Positions 1-11,354 of a DNA stretch of 64,000 nucleotides are shown here, one piece after another. The stretch spans positions 53,227-117,226 of the forward strand of contig JAHBSF010000007.1 in the NCBI GenBank assembly GCA_019639255.1, read 5' to 3'. Each line of letters begins with the position of its first letter. The first letter of the stretch is position 1. Source of the DNA: Acidobacteriota bacterium. GTDB lineage: Bacteria > Acidobacteriota > Blastocatellia > RBC074. Below the pieces are notes generated by a model. That model saw only the letters and a program-made list of their open reading frames with translations. It was not told where the DNA came from and searched no databases. The translations under genes and the position numbers were made by a program.

Positions 1-405
1 AAATTCTCGCTTGCATTATTGTCCGAACACCCGGAGTTTTTTTCAGAAACAGCGCGCGCGTGGATTGGCGAGTACATGCCGGAAACTCGAAGGCTTAAAG
101 ATCTGGACAAGAAATCGTTGTCGCGCAGGGAATGGGTGTTGAAATCCGTGTACGGCTGCGAGGGAGATTCTGTCGTATGCGGCCCGTTGATGAAGCAGCG
201 CGACTGGCGGACTACGATTCAGATGATCGACGATCGCCACTGGATTGCTCAGCGTTTTTTTGATATCGAGCCGATCGAGGAGGGACTCCTGCCCAATTAC
301 GGCGTGTATGTAATCGGCGGGCGTGCAGCCGGTTTTTATACCCGCCTCTCGTCTACAATCACGGATTACACGGCCGTAACCGCCCCGACTTACATTGCCT
401 CTTGA
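1..405 (+). CDS. C-terminal part of glutathionylspermidine synthase-like ATP-grasp protein (5' truncated by window edge)
   Basis: The frame is open from base 1, so the true start lies outside the window and only about 134 C-terminal residues are seen. The fragment contains a VLKSVYGCEGDSVVCG segment resembling the nucleotide-binding loop of circularly permuted ATP-grasp enzymes, and a late GVYVIGGRAAGFYTRLS segment resembling the C-terminal part of the glutathionylspermidine synthase-like fold. That family ligates amines or amino acids to carboxylates using ATP; the substrate here cannot be read. The stop is followed by a palindromic repeat. The family call rests on motif memory only. Confidence 0.55.
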   Translation, partial: KFSLALLSEHPEFFSETARAWIGEYMPETRRLKDLDKKSLSRREWVLKSVYGCEGDSVVCGPLMKQRDWRTTIQMIDDRHWIAQRFFDIEPIEEGLLPNYGVYVIGGRAAGFYTRLSSTITDYTAVTAPTYIAS

Positions 406-484
406 ACGGAATCGGTTTGCACTCCTGCTTGCAAGAATAGACAATACGGGTCTGTTGGGTGCGCAGGTGGGTGCACGTCAGGTC

Positions 485-609
485 AAAATCAAACCACACG
501 ACATTGAGACGAAATGAGAGATAACGCAACATTCGAAATGAAACGAAAATTGCGGAAAATCTGAACATTTCCGTCTGTTGTGTCTAATTTCGTTTGTTCA
601 GTTATCTTG
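485..609. repeat. Palindromic ACGRAA-array element, copy 1 (full, with left flank block)
   Basis: The palindromic core is 516-609. Its left arm reads GAGATAACGCAACATTCGAA and continues with ATGAAACGAAAATTGCGG; its right arm contains TTTCGTTTGTTCAGTTATC. The flank at 485-511 (AAATCAAACCACACGAC and following bases) recurs before copies at 37679, 53821 and 63949. The core lies between the ATP-grasp gene and the TonB-dependent protein gene, and ends about 14 bases before the latter's ribosome binding site. It is somewhat decayed compared with other copies. Confidence 0.85.
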
Positions 610-638
610 CTTTCTGTCTTACGAGGAGTCGATCGCCG

Positions 639-3600
639 ATGCTGTCACGTGTCTTCGCCCTCGCGCTGATCCTGCAAGCCTATGCCCCTCTAAAGTTAAT
701 AACGATAACACACAGGTTCGATACCATCACCGGGACTCTTGTCGGGCGGGTTTTCATCGCGCCGAATACGCCATTTCCCGGTGTAAGAATCCGCGCCGTA
801 AACCTGGAAACCGGCAACACACGCGCGTCGATTACGGACCTTAACGGTCAGTACCGCATCGCACTGCTTCCGCCCGGACGTTATTCAGTGGACGCATTCA
901 AGGAAGGCTACATAATCACCCAGCCCACCTCCCAGCCCATAAGGGTACAGCTCAATCGCATAATCGAACCCGTGCCTGATATTATAATGGCGCTTGCAAC
1001 CGTAGCCGCAGCGCCTCCGGCCCCAACGCCGGCGCCATCGCCCACTTCAATCGATTCACTCGGCCGGCTTGTGAATGGGCTCGATGCTGTGCGACGTTTC
1101 AATTTTGATTCGCGCCAATTGTCTGCGCTTCCGCTTGCAGGCAGCCGCACGTTCGACGATCTGGCCCTGCTCGCTCCGGGAGTGATACCTGCTCCCGAGG
1201 TGCGCGGATTGTCGGGACCGGGGCTGGGTTCGGGCATTGGTTCGCCGGGGCAATTTGCGGTAAACGGACTTCGCGCGCGGTCAAACAATTTCACCGTAGA
1301 CGGTGCGGGCAACAATGATGAGGATGTCGGAGTGCGCAGGCAGGGATTTGCCGTGCTTACTTCGCAGAGCGTAGAGAGCGTTCGTGAACTGCAGGTGGTA
1401 ACGCAGCTTTGGGATTCCGAACAGGGCCGAAACTTCGGATCGCAGGTAAACGCAATTTCGAAGGCCGGGGCCAATCAGGTGCATGGAGGTTTTTACGGGT
1501 TTTACAACAACCATGCGCTGAATGCCCGCGATCCGTTTGACCTGACCGCAATGACGGGAACGACGCCCCTGCTTGCCACGGCCGTAGAAAGTTACCTTAA
1601 TGGCCGGCCGGTGAATCCGATTCAAATTCCCGTCACGGTTCGGTCGCAGGCAGCACAGCCGGGCGTCCCGGTTCTACAGGCGGACCCGGCCGGCGGAGAA
1701 AACAATTTCAGACGACTGCTGGCTGGGGGGAATATATCTTTTCCGGTCAGCAAGGATCGAACATTCGGGTTTGCTTCATACGAGCATCTGCGGCTGGTTG
1801 CGGATCAGGAGACGCATTTTTCCGTGCCCACGATCGGAGAACGCGGATTTCTGGGGTTCGGAGCTACTGGATTCATTACAGATCAGGGCGGGCAGCAGCA
1901 GCTCTATACGCCTACATTCGTAGCCGGAGATGCCGCTTTTTCGCTTTATCCTTTCCCGAACAACCGGCGCGGGCCGTTTGGTGATAATACTTATACACAA
2001 ATTTTGCGCGCCGATGCTGAGGGGAGCATCTTTTCATTCCGTCTTGACCACGAATTCAAAGGCTCGGGAGGTTTGACGAGCCATCAACTTACGGGGCGGT
2101 ATAATTTTGCAGGCGACGAAAGAGTGATTCCGTCAGTGGGTGAAGCGATTCGCTCAAGCGTAGCCTCGGATGTACGAACGCAGAACCTGTCCCTGTTCCT
2201 GAACAGCCAGTTCAACGCATCGGTATCCAATCAGGCGCGCGCAAGTTTCGGGCGTTCGCGTTTGCGTTTTTCGGAACTACGCGACCCCGCGCTATCTGCA
2301 TCGCGGTTCGTGCAGAACGAACCATACCTGCTCAACGCGGGAATGCTCTTCAACGGCAGCGACCCGCGTTTCCAGCCGACGTTTGTGGATTACTTTCAGC
2401 GCAGCGCCGCTGTGGATTCGGTCGAGGATCACCTCGGCACGCTCGGACAGATTGTTATATCGCCTTACAGTCCTGTGGGGCTCGCGGTCGATCTGTTCCC
2501 TCAGGGGCGCGTGAATAATACTTTTCAGTTCGCAGACACAATTGTACTTGCAAGGCAAAATCATTCGTTGCGTGCGGGCGTGGATTTTGTGAGGACGGAA
2601 CTAAACAGTTTCCTTAATCGCAACTACCGGCCGCAGATCTATTTCGGCGGCACTCCCGATCTGACTCTCAACCCGGCTTTCAACCCCATATTTAGCAGTA
2701 ATCCGCTGCTGTTGCGCGGCTTGAGCGCATTTGGGCCGACGCCGGGATATTATCGCGGAGCGGATCTTGCCGCTCTTGGCCTGCCTACCGCCATTACACA
2801 ATCGTTGCGCACCGACTCGCCGCCTGATTCCAGTCTCGGGCTCAGGTTCTGGCAGATGAACTATTTCATAACGGATCAATGGCGCGTGCGATCGGGTCTA
2901 TCCCTTAGCTACGGCCTCAGATACGAATACAACACCCCGCCGCGTGATTCACAACGCCGTATCGAGCGTTCATTCGAACTGTTGTCACCCGGTACAGCAG
3001 GTTCGCCGGTGAGCATTTGCCGGCCGTTCACCAATTGCTCCCAGGTATTTTCGGGCGACGCCCTGAATGCAGCCTATGCATCGACGCTCGGTGAGTTGCG
3101 GCGATTTCTCGACGGCAGGCAAGGAATATACGATCCTGATCGCAACAACTTCAGCCCTCATTTCGGTTTTGCATGGGCGCCGTTTGCAGGGAAAAGCAGC
3201 GATGTACGCACCGTCGTGCGAGGAGGAGCGTCGATCAACTACGACCTGTTGATCGGAAACCTCGTCAGCCAATCCAGAAATGTATTTCCGAATTTTATCC
3301 CGCTAAATGTGGACGCCAACACGTTTGCATACGCCTCGCAGGTATTTTTCATTCCGGGACAAACCGGCGCGTTTGCCGCATTCAATCCGCGGTTTGTACC
3401 CGTCATCGTTCGGCGCAACGGTGTGACGCAGCAGTTCGGACTCGTTGGCGCGAATCAATTGAACAGGTTGGGTACACCGGACGATGTATTCACGCAGATC
3501 GCCGGTTTGCTTTTCGCTCCGCCGCCGGTAGCGCTTTCAGGGTTGAATCTTTCAAGTGGAGGCGGTCTTGCGTTCACTCTGCCGGATCGGCGGTTGCGAT

Positions 3601-4622
3601 CGCCTTACGCAATCAACTTCAACCTTCAGATCGAGCACGAACTGTCGCGCGAATGGTTGCTCAATCTGGCGTATGTGGGAGCGCAGGGAAGGAAACTTGC
3701 ACGTTTCAGGACTCCGAACGGGGGCGTCAATTCGATTACGCTTCCCATTGATCCGCTCGGATTGACGATGCTCGGAGGCGGTGCGCCGGCGCCGGCTGCG
3801 GTGGCGGTAGCTCCGTCGTCCGATATTGACGCCGGTGTATTTCGGCGCCCGAATCCCGGCCTCGGGTCGATTACGATTTTCGATTCGTCCGCCGCATCCA
3901 TATACCATTCGCTTCAGGCAAACGTACAAAAGCGATTCGGCAGGGGATTTATGCTGACAGCAGCTCATACCTTTGGGCATGCAATCGACGATGTATCGGA
4001 TCTGTTCGATCTAGCAGGGGCTTCAGCGCTGCCGCAAAACGATTCGGATCTGAGAGCCGAAAGGGGCAATGCAAATTTTGACCTGCGCCATCGCTTTGCA
4101 GCGAGTATCGTGGCAGAATTGCCATTTCTCAAATTGTTGAATATTTCCGGCGAAGCCGGCCGACGCATATTCGGCGGCTGGCAGACCGCATTTATCACGG
4201 TTCATCAATCGGGCCAACCGTTCACGGCCGCCAGCAGTCTGGATGTAAACCTGGACGGCAATCTCACCGATCGGTTGAATCGAATTGTGGGGCTCGAAAC
4301 GAATATCGATCGCAGGGTGCGGTTGAGGCCCGCTGCGGATTTGAACCTGCTCGGATTGCTGGCGCCGGTTGGGGGAGATGGAGGCATCGGGCGCAATACT
4401 TTTCGTTCGGCCTCATTCCATCAAACGGATCTGGCGCTAATGAAGGTATTTAACGTGAAAAGCGAACAGACTTTGACGCTGCGCGTCGAATGCTTCAACC
4501 TTTGGAACCGTCCGCAATTTGCTGTTCCGGAACGTATTCTGGAAGCGCCGGGATTCGGCGCCGCATCCGCTACGCGCGGGCCCGCACGGCAGGTACAGTT
4601 TGCATTGAAGTACACTTTCTGA
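639..4622 (+). CDS. TonB-dependent receptor-like outer membrane protein with carboxypeptidase regulatory-like domain (Oar-like)
   Basis: About 1327 residues. The ATG at 639 is chosen because AGGAG (624-628) precedes it at a good distance; the frame remains open further upstream only into the repeat element. A signal peptide (residues 1 to about 22) is followed by a carboxypeptidase-regulatory/CNA-B-like beta sandwich (about 30-120, GTLVGRVF...GQYRIALLPPGRYSV), then a plug-like region with QFAVNGLRARSNNFTVDG. A very long beta-barrel follows and ends in the aromatic terminus FALKYTF. This architecture is typical of the abundant acidobacterial Oar-like receptors, thought to take up or bind large organic ligands at the outer membrane. 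The ligand is not predictable. It is monocistronic by appearance, with enolase 42 nt downstream. Confidence 0.88.
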   Translation: MLSRVFALALILQAYAPLKLITITHRFDTITGTLVGRVFIAPNTPFPGVRIRAVNLETGNTRASITDLNGQYRIALLPPGRYSVDAFKEGYIITQPTSQPIRVQLNRIIEPVPDIIMALATVAAAPPAPTPAPSPTSIDSLGRLVNGLDAVRRFNFDSRQLSALPLAGSRTFDDLALLAPGVIPAPEVRGLSGPGLGSGIGSPGQFAVNGLRARSNNFTVDGAGNNDEDVGVRRQGFAVLTSQSVESVRELQVVTQLWDSEQGRNFGSQVNAISKAGANQVHGGFYGFYNNHALNARDPFDLTAMTGTTPLLATAVESYLNGRPVNPIQIPVTVRSQAAQPGVPVLQADPAGGENNFRRLLAGGNISFPVSKDRTFGFASYEHLRLVADQETHFSVPTIGERGFLGFGATGFITDQGGQQQLYTPTFVAGDAAFSLYPFPNNRRGPFGDNTYTQILRADAEGSIFSFRLDHEFKGSGGLTSHQLTGRYNFAGDERVIPSVGEAIRSSVASDVRTQNLSLFLNSQFNASVSNQARASFGRSRLRFSELRDPALSASRFVQNEPYLLNAGMLFNGSDPRFQPTFVDYFQRSAAVDSVEDHLGTLGQIVISPYSPVGLAVDLFPQGRVNNTFQFADTIVLARQNHSLRAGVDFVRTELNSFLNRNYRPQIYFGGTPDLTLNPAFNPIFSSNPLLLRGLSAFGPTPGYYRGADLAALGLPTAITQSLRTDSPPDSSLGLRFWQMNYFITDQWRVRSGLSLSYGLRYEYNTPPRDSQRRIERSFELLSPGTAGSPVSICRPFTNCSQVFSGDALNAAYASTLGELRRFLDGRQGIYDPDRNNFSPHFGFAWAPFAGKSSDVRTVVRGGASINYDLLIGNLVSQSRNVFPNFIPLNVDANTFAYASQVFFIPGQTGAFAAFNPRFVPVIVRRNGVTQQFGLVGANQLNRLGTPDDVFTQIAGLLFAPPPVALSGLNLSSGGGLAFTLPDRRLRSPYAINFNLQIEHELSREWLLNLAYVGAQGRKLARFRTPNGGVNSITLPIDPLGLTMLGGGAPAPAAVAVAPSSDIDAGVFRRPNPGLGSITIFDSSAASIYHSLQANVQKRFGRGFMLTAAHTFGHAIDDVSDLFDLAGASALPQNDSDLRAERGNANFDLRHRFAASIVAELPFLKLLNISGEAGRRIFGGWQTAFITVHQSGQPFTAASSLDVNLDGNLTDRLNRIVGLETNIDRRVRLRPAADLNLLGLLAPVGGDGGIGRNTFRSASFHQTDLALMKVFNVKSEQTLTLRVECFNLWNRPQFAVPERILEAPGFGAASATRGPARQVQFALKYTF

Positions 4623-4649
4623 ATGACAAAATCGATATACACCTAATAA

Positions 4650-5996
<1,347 letters not shown>

Positions 5997-6019
5997 ACGA
6001 AAATTTTTACACACGGTCA

Positions 6020-6068
6020 GATAGGAGAGAAAAACGGAACAGACTGAATAAACAGAACAGACGAAAAA
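6020..6068. repeat. Decayed half copy of the palindromic element
   Basis: The stretch GGAGAGAAAAACGGAACAGA followed by CTGAATAAACAGAACAGACG resembles the left arm of the element (GAGAGATAACGGAACAAACG...) with substitutions and a short insertion. No right arm is present. It abuts the start codon of the dipeptidase gene, so it would form most of that gene's untranslated leader. The similarity is partial and could be convergent purine-rich sequence. Confidence 0.45.
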
Positions 6069-6069
6069 G

Positions 6070-7338
6070 ATGATGAACAAACTTAAAACCGCCGGTTTTG
6101 CAGCCTTACTTGTAGTCTCAGGAGCCTGCCGGACGGCAGAGACGCCCGTCGATACGGAAAAGGACGAGGATTTGCGCAGCCGCGCCGAACGCATACACCG
6201 GGAATCCATTGTTCTCGATACCCATAATGACGTTACTTCGGCGATACTCGATGACGGTTTCGACCTCGGGCAAAGCGGCGTGCTTCCGGACGGTGGGCTC
6301 AAGACCCATACCGACATTGACCGGATACGAAAAGGCGGTCTGAACGCTCAATTCTTTGCAGTATACGTCGGCAGGGAATTCGTCAATAAAAAGGCGGCCG
6401 AGGGCGGTGGGGCGGCGCGGCGTGCGCTCGACATGATCGATGTCGTATATGAGCAGGTTCGCAGACACCCGGATACGTTCGAGATGGCGTATACATCGGG
6501 AGACATTCGCCGTATCGTGCGCGCGGGAAAGGTTGCAGCGCTGATGGGAATCGAGGGCGGTCACGCAATTGAAGACAGCCTGCATGCATTGCGTATGTTC
6601 CATCGTCTGGGAATCCGGTATATGACCCTCACGCACACAAATACGAATAACTGGGCCGACTCCGAGGGCGATTTGAGCAATCCCAGAGTCAAACATCACG
6701 GCGGATTGACCGATTTTGGCAGGGAAGTAGTTCGTGAGATGAACCGTATCGGAATGATGGTTGATATATCACACGTAGCCGACGCGACGTTCGCCGACGT
6801 GATCGAAACCACTGCTGCACCTGTAATCGCTTCTCACTCCTCCGCACGGGCAATCGGAAATCACACGCGCAACCTGAATGATGATCAGTTGCGTGCGATA
6901 GCCAAAAACGGCGGTGTTGTGATGGTGAATTTCTACGACGGATTCATCGATCCCAATAAGGCTCCCGTAACGTTTCGTGCACGCGCATTGAACGACGAAC
7001 TTGCCGCGAAATATCCCAATGACCCAAAGCGTGCGGCCGAAGAATTGCGGCAATGGCGCGCAGCGAACTCCGTTCAGGGTAAGACGCCATTATCGGTGCT
7101 GCTGGATCATTTCGAGCACATTATCAAGGTTGCAGGCATAGACCACGTCGGAATGGGCGCAGACCTTGACGGAATACCTATCGACGGCACTCCGGAAGGC
7201 ATCGAGGATGTATCGAAACTGCCGGTTCTTACTTATGAACTGCTCAAGCGCGGCTATTCGGAAGCGGATGTTAAAAAAGTCCTGGGTGAAAATCTGCTCC
7301 GCGTAATGGCGCAGTGCGAAAGCATCGCCGGTAAATAA
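6070..7338 (+). CDS. Membrane dipeptidase (peptidase M19, renal dipeptidase family), exported
   Basis: 422 residues. The N-terminus MMNKLKTAGFAALLVVSGAC is a signal peptide with a lipobox-like Cys at residue 20, so it is probably a lipoprotein. The M19 amidohydrolase barrel follows, with VLDTHNDV (first metal-binding DxH), MGIEGGHAIED (bridging Glu), YMTLTHTNTNNWADS, DISHVADATF (metal His), VIASHSSARAI (metal His) and GADLDGI (catalytic region). Members hydrolyse dipeptides using two zinc ions. Two ATG codons overlap at 6070 and 6073. The stop codon at 7336-7338 lies inside the left arm of a perfect palindrome. Confidence 0.93.
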   Translation: MMNKLKTAGFAALLVVSGACRTAETPVDTEKDEDLRSRAERIHRESIVLDTHNDVTSAILDDGFDLGQSGVLPDGGLKTHTDIDRIRKGGLNAQFFAVYVGREFVNKKAAEGGGAARRALDMIDVVYEQVRRHPDTFEMAYTSGDIRRIVRAGKVAALMGIEGGHAIEDSLHALRMFHRLGIRYMTLTHTNTNNWADSEGDLSNPRVKHHGGLTDFGREVVREMNRIGMMVDISHVADATFADVIETTAAPVIASHSSARAIGNHTRNLNDDQLRAIAKNGGVVMVNFYDGFIDPNKAPVTFRARALNDELAAKYPNDPKRAAEELRQWRAANSVQGKTPLSVLLDHFEHIIKVAGIDHVGMGADLDGIPIDGTPEGIEDVSKLPVLTYELLKRGYSEADVKKVLGENLLRVMAQCESIAGK

Positions 7339-7446
7339 AACCGACGATAACGGAACAAACGAAATAAGACGGAATTGACGGAAATATTCAACTGTTCCGT
7401 CAATTCCGTCTTATTTCGTTTGTTCCGTTATCGTCGGTTTTATTTA
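7332..7446. repeat. Palindromic ACGRAA-array element, copy with perfect 52-bp arms
   Basis: The left arm 7332-7383 and right arm 7395-7446 are exact reverse complements over 52 bases, with an 11-nt loop (ATATTCAACTG). Each arm carries ACGGAA, ACGAAA, ACGGAA and ACGGAA at 9-10-9 nt spacing. It separates two convergent genes and contains the stop codons of both (dipeptidase TAA 7336-7338; TolC-family TAA on the minus strand at 7440-7442). It could act as a bidirectional terminator. It is the only copy here with completely symmetrical arms, which suggests recent arrival or gene conversion. Confidence 0.95.
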
Positions 7447-9071
7447 ACTTCGGAGCGGATTTCGATGTTGTTGCTAGAAAGCGTAGTCGAGATCACGCGC
7501 TGAAGTTCGGCGACCGCCTTGTTGTAGTCGGCAAGCGCGCGAAGCTCGACGCCCTGCGCCTGAGCCAGTTCGTTCTGGCGCGTCAGGATGAGGAACGTAG
7601 TCGACATACCGGCGGCGAACTTCTTGGATTCGCCGTCGAGTTGCTGTTCGGCGTATTCGCGTGCGGCGCGCGATGCCTCGATCCTCATCTTGGCAGTTTC
7701 GACCGCCTGCACGCCGTTGCGTACTTCTACCTCGATATTCTGCATCTGACGGCGCGTTTGCAGTTCCAACTGCCGGGACGTTTCGAGTGCACGTCCATAA
7801 TTGGCCTTCGCCGTGCGATTGCGCAGCGGGAAGTTAAACTGGATGCCCACGTTCCACGACCGGAATTCGTTGATGAACAATTCCTTGAGTGCAGTGCCGT
7901 AACCGCCGACAAATTCCGGGAAGATCACGTTCGGCGGAACGCCGGGGCGAGGGTTGCCGCCGAGACCGACCGCTGTATATCCACCGACAAGATTTATCTG
8001 CGGTTTCATCTGGTTCTTGAAGAAATCCAGATCTACCTGATTGATTTCGTGCTGTAATTGAAATTGCTTGACCTCGGGCCGGTTAGCAAAAGCAAGCTTC
8101 AAGGCGTCGGGAAGCGGCAGCGCCACTTCCTGAATATCGAACTTCTCGATCGGTACAATCTGGGCGCTCCAAAAATCCGAGTTCGGCCCCTCGACCGTCA
8201 TCGCCTTCAACGCGTTCTCGGCTTGCGCCACCGCATTCATTGCCTGGAATACCTGCTGGCGGCGCGATTCAAACTGAGTCGCCGCGCTTACTACGTCTAT
8301 AGGTGCAAGCGTTCCGACTTCCACCTGACGCTGATTGTTCTGCAACTGCGTCTCGGCAAGCGATGCCGCCTCACGCTGTATCTCCTCATCGCGTATGGCG
8401 AGAGCGAGATCCCAGTAGGCCTGCTGCACGCGCGAGATGATTTCGATGGCGCGCTGCCGGAACTGAGCGTCGGACAGATCGAGGCGCTTTCGCGCAATCT
8501 TGATCTGGCGGCGGTTGTTGTCGATTTTTCGATCTCTGAACAGCGGCTGCGTGTACTGAAAGTTCACATTCGAGTTGAACTGCGGATTGAAGTTGTTGAC
8601 GTTTGAAGCGGTGCGGGTGTTGTTGAAGTTCAACGCGTAGTTGCCGCCGCCCTGTTCCACAAGTCGCTGAACGCCGAAGTTGTAGGTCAGCACATCGCGC
8701 TGAACGAAGTTGTCTCCTGTACCGCTGAACACAAACGCGTTCGGACTCTTGTTCGGGTTGAGGTCAATGCGAGACGTAGTGACCAGATCGTAGACGCCCC
8801 TGGCGCTTTCGACATCGAACTGCGCAATCCTCACGTTTTCGCGCTCGATTTCGATATCAATGTTCTTTTCAAGCGCCGCGATAACCGCATCGCGCAAAGT
8901 CCATCGAATAACCTTTCCGGGTTCCAAACCCACCGTCCGCGTGGGAATCGGCTGGGATTTAGGCGTTTGCGGCGCAGCAGTCTGGGCTGCCGCCGGTATG
9001 GAACAGGCCGCAGCAAGCATTACTGCAACTGCCTTCCGGGCGAAATTCCAATGCCTGATATTCATAACCAT
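7440..9071 (-). CDS. TolC-family outer membrane efflux channel protein
   Basis: 543 residues with a signal peptide (residues about 10-30, ending in ...SIPAAAQT). Two outer-membrane-efflux repeats follow: each has a long alpha-helical segment rich in Gln, Ala and Arg (for example near QQAYWDLALAIRDEEIQREA and RNGVQAVETAKMRIEASRA) and beta segments with LSDAQFRQ and NVNFQYTQPLF. This is the trimeric tunnel of tripartite efflux or type I secretion. No adaptor or inner-membrane pump is adjacent. Two start codons are possible, ATG 9071 and ATG 9065, both served by GAGGGAGAG. The last codons and stop lie in the palindromic element. Confidence 0.9.
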   Translation of the reverse strand: MVMNIRHWNFARKAVAVMLAAACSIPAAAQTAAPQTPKSQPIPTRTVGLEPGKVIRWTLRDAVIAALEKNIDIEIERENVRIAQFDVESARGVYDLVTTSRIDLNPNKSPNAFVFSGTGDNFVQRDVLTYNFGVQRLVEQGGGNYALNFNNTRTASNVNNFNPQFNSNVNFQYTQPLFRDRKIDNNRRQIKIARKRLDLSDAQFRQRAIEIISRVQQAYWDLALAIRDEEIQREAASLAETQLQNNQRQVEVGTLAPIDVVSAATQFESRRQQVFQAMNAVAQAENALKAMTVEGPNSDFWSAQIVPIEKFDIQEVALPLPDALKLAFANRPEVKQFQLQHEINQVDLDFFKNQMKPQINLVGGYTAVGLGGNPRPGVPPNVIFPEFVGGYGTALKELFINEFRSWNVGIQFNFPLRNRTAKANYGRALETSRQLELQTRRQMQNIEVEVRNGVQAVETAKMRIEASRAAREYAEQQLDGESKKFAAGMSTTFLILTRQNELAQAQGVELRALADYNKAVAELQRVISTTLSSNNIEIRSEVK

Positions 9072-9301
9072 TACTCTCCCTCAAATAATCCGGCTTACAG
9101 CCTCGTGATCTGATTCCTGGATCAATCCTTTTACTCTCCGGGTGTTCCCACGAGGAGTACCACCCGTTAAGTCATCCATTTTTCAATCTGAAGAAAATTG
9201 CACACTTCAATTCGATGTTCGACTGGCATTTACGAAACTGCGAACCTTACAGTTGCAAATATTTTTGATTCAGTTCCATTCCGAACGCATAACCCCTGCG
9301 T

Positions 9302-10528
9302 TTACGAGCGGTAATCGGCATTGATTCGTATATATCCTTCCGTCAGGTCGCATGTCCATTCAGTCGCCTTCGCCGTACCCTGGTGCAGATCGATAAGGAT
9401 GTCTACCTCGCTTCGATCAAGTATCCGGCGCGCTTCGGACTCGTCAAATTTCACCCCGCAACCTCTGCGAGCAACTACCAGATTACCTATTCGTATTTCC
9501 ACCATACCGGGATCAAAATGCGCTTTGCTGCGACCGGCAGCCGCAAGAATCCGCCCCCAGTTTGCATCCGACCCCGCAATTGCGGTTTTGACGAGCGGGC
9601 TCGTAGCCACGGTCGCGGCGATCTTGTGTGCATCGCGCAGGCTCGGCGCGCGTCGAACCCGTATAGTTATCAGTTTGCCGGCCCCTTCGCCGTCGCGCGC
9701 AACCTCTACGGCAAGTGATTTGGCGACATCTTCCAGCCCGCCGGCAAAACGCTCAAAATCCTTACTCGAAGAATCCAGAATTATTCTGTTGCCTGCCGCG
9801 CCGTTCGCCAGTGCAAACACCGTATCGTTCGTTGATGTATCGCCGTCGACCGAAATGCGGTTGAACGTCGTGTTTACCGCGCGTCGGAGTGCAGTCTGCA
9901 AAGCGCGTTTGCCGATAGCGGCATCGGTAGTTATGAACCCTAGCAGCGTCGCCATATCGGGATGAATCATCCCTGCGCCTTTTGCGACGCCTGCTATGGT
10001 CACCGTTCGCCCGCCAACCCGAAGCCGCGCAATCGCCCGTTTCGGTCGCGTGTCGGTCGTCATGATCGCTTCAGCCACACGTGCACCAGCTTCGCGCGAC
10101 ATCAACGCCGCTGCCCGTTCTATCCCGGCCGACAACTTTTCCATATCCAGCCGCACGCCGATTACACCTGTCGATGCAACCAATACCTCGCGCACATCAC
10201 ACCCCAGCAAAGCCGCCGTCAGCATTGCCGAACGCTGAGCATCCGCCAATCCGTCGTCTCCCGTGCACGCATTGGCGCATCCGGAATTTACGAGAATTGC
10301 GCGATGCCGCGGCCTTCGCATATGCTCACGCGACAGCACTACGGGGGCCGCCTGCACAAGATTGCGCGTAAAGACTGCGGCTGCCGTCGCCGGGCGCTCC
10401 GAATAAATCAAAGCCAGGTCGTCGCCGGCCTTCTTCAATCCGCTTCTCGTGACAGCCGCCCTGAACCCCAGCGGCGCTGTAATCGATAGCTCTTCGATGC
10501 CTTCTTCTGCTTCTGCCATAGCATTCAT
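9302..10528 (-). CDS. argJ: Bifunctional ornithine acetyltransferase / N-acetylglutamate synthase
   Basis: 408 residues. ArgJ transfers the acetyl group from N-acetylornithine to glutamate, recycling acetyl in arginine synthesis; some members also use acetyl-CoA. Visible family motifs are [49 protein letters not shown] and the autocleavage site [18 protein letters not shown], where cleavage before the Thr of MATLL makes alpha and beta chains. It is the last gene of the minus-strand arginine cluster, separated from the acetyltransferase gene by 199 bases in which I see no gene. Length is normal. Confidence 0.96.
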   Translation of the reverse strand: MNAMAEAEEGIEELSITAPLGFRAAVTRSGLKKAGDDLALIYSERPATAAAVFTRNLVQAAPVVLSREHMRRPRHRAILVNSGCANACTGDDGLADAQRSAMLTAALLGCDVREVLVASTGVIGVRLDMEKLSAGIERAAALMSREAGARVAEAIMTTDTRPKRAIARLRVGGRTVTIAGVAKGAGMIHPDMATLLGFITTDAAIGKRALQTALRRAVNTTFNRISVDGDTSTNDTVFALANGAAGNRIILDSSSKDFERFAGGLEDVAKSLAVEVARDGEGAGKLITIRVRRAPSLRDAHKIAATVATSPLVKTAIAGSDANWGRILAAAGRSKAHFDPGMVEIRIGNLVVARRGCGVKFDESEARRILDRSEVDILIDLHQGTAKATEWTCDLTEGYIRINADYRS

Positions 10529-10727
10529 TTTGTAGGGCGTCTAATGCTCGCGGGAGGCATCGCGCCCCCCCCCTTGACAAACCAATTCCCGTGCCGCACG
10601 CGGCATCACTTCAACTTTTCGGAATAAAAGACTTAATTGTTTTCAATGCTAATTCCGGGTGTTTTTCACTCGGAACGGTGTCCGATTTCGGGAATCCGGA
10701 TTATCGATTCCGGAACTGCCGGCCGAT

Positions 10728-11303
10728 CTACCCCCTGTTTGACGAGCGCGGATTAACGGTTGGAACGTTGACCTGGCTTACGTCGAATGGTTCGGGGTCG
10801 GCTCCGTCCACGAGATTCAAGACCATTGCGACTTCGTCGCAGCAGTTGAACTTATGGCAGTTTACGCAATCCATCCATACCTTGCGCGGCATCGCCTCGT
10901 GCGCGACTACGTGAAATCCAAGCTTTGCAAAGAATTCCTTTACATAAGTAAAAGCATATACCTGCACAAGTCCATGTTGGCGAGCTTCGGCAATATTGGC
11001 TTCCACGAGCGCACGGCCGATTCCGCGTTTTCCGGCTTCGGGGTCTACGGCCAGCGATCTAACTTCCGCCATATCGCCCCAGGTAAAGTGCAGCGCCGAA
11101 CAGCCCACGATTCGCGCGTCGATTACGGCGACGTGAAAATCTCGTATGTTTTCATAAATGCTGAGCAGCGAACGCGGAAGCATCAGCTCCTGGTTGGCGT
11201 ATTTGTTGATGAGCGCGTGTATCTGAACGCCATCGGAGGTACGCGCACGGCGTATTTCAAGATCTGAATTTTGCGAATCCTGTGATTCCAGTTGAGTCTC
11301 CAT
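10728..11303 (-). CDS. argA: Single-domain GNAT N-acetylglutamate synthase (short ArgA type)
   Basis: 191 residues and a single GNAT fold: [20 protein letters not shown] at the start, [19 protein letters not shown] (acetyl-CoA-binding R/Q-x-x-G-x-G/A-like loop) and [16 protein letters not shown]. The C-terminal [20 protein letters not shown], with paired cysteines, is characteristic of short N-acetylglutamate synthases that lack the kinase-like domain. Its position between argD and argJ supports the first step of arginine synthesis, glutamate plus acetyl-CoA to N-acetylglutamate. Having it beside argJ gives the pathway both an entry and a recycling enzyme. The Cys-rich tail may bind metal, which is inference. 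Confidence 0.88.
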   Translation of the reverse strand: METQLESQDSQNSDLEIRRARTSDGVQIHALINKYANQELMLPRSLLSIYENIRDFHVAVIDARIVGCSALHFTWGDMAEVRSLAVDPEAGKRGIGRALVEANIAEARQHGLVQVYAFTYVKEFFAKLGFHVVAHEAMPRKVWMDCVNCHKFNCCDEVAMVLNLVDGADPEPFDVSQVNVPTVNPRSSNRG

Positions 11304-11309
11304 GTCTTT

Positions 11310-11354
11310 TTTTCCGTGATTTTCGTTTTATTTCGTTTGTTCCGTTATCTCTCC
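11310..11354. repeat. Half copy (right arm) of the palindromic element
   Basis: Only the right arm is present: TTTTCCGTGATTTTCG, then TTTTATTTCGTTTGTTCC and GTTATCTCTCCTT. Read on the minus strand this is the four-motif array at 9-10-9 spacing. It fills the whole gap between argD and argA, and the argD stop codon (TAA, minus strand 11345-11347) and its last two codons (Glu, Arg) are encoded in it. Confidence 0.88.

Noticed and set aside
10560..10600. TTGACA on the plus strand after a C-run, as a promoter
   Set aside because: No -10 box at suitable spacing and no plus-strand gene follows; it points against the arginine cluster.
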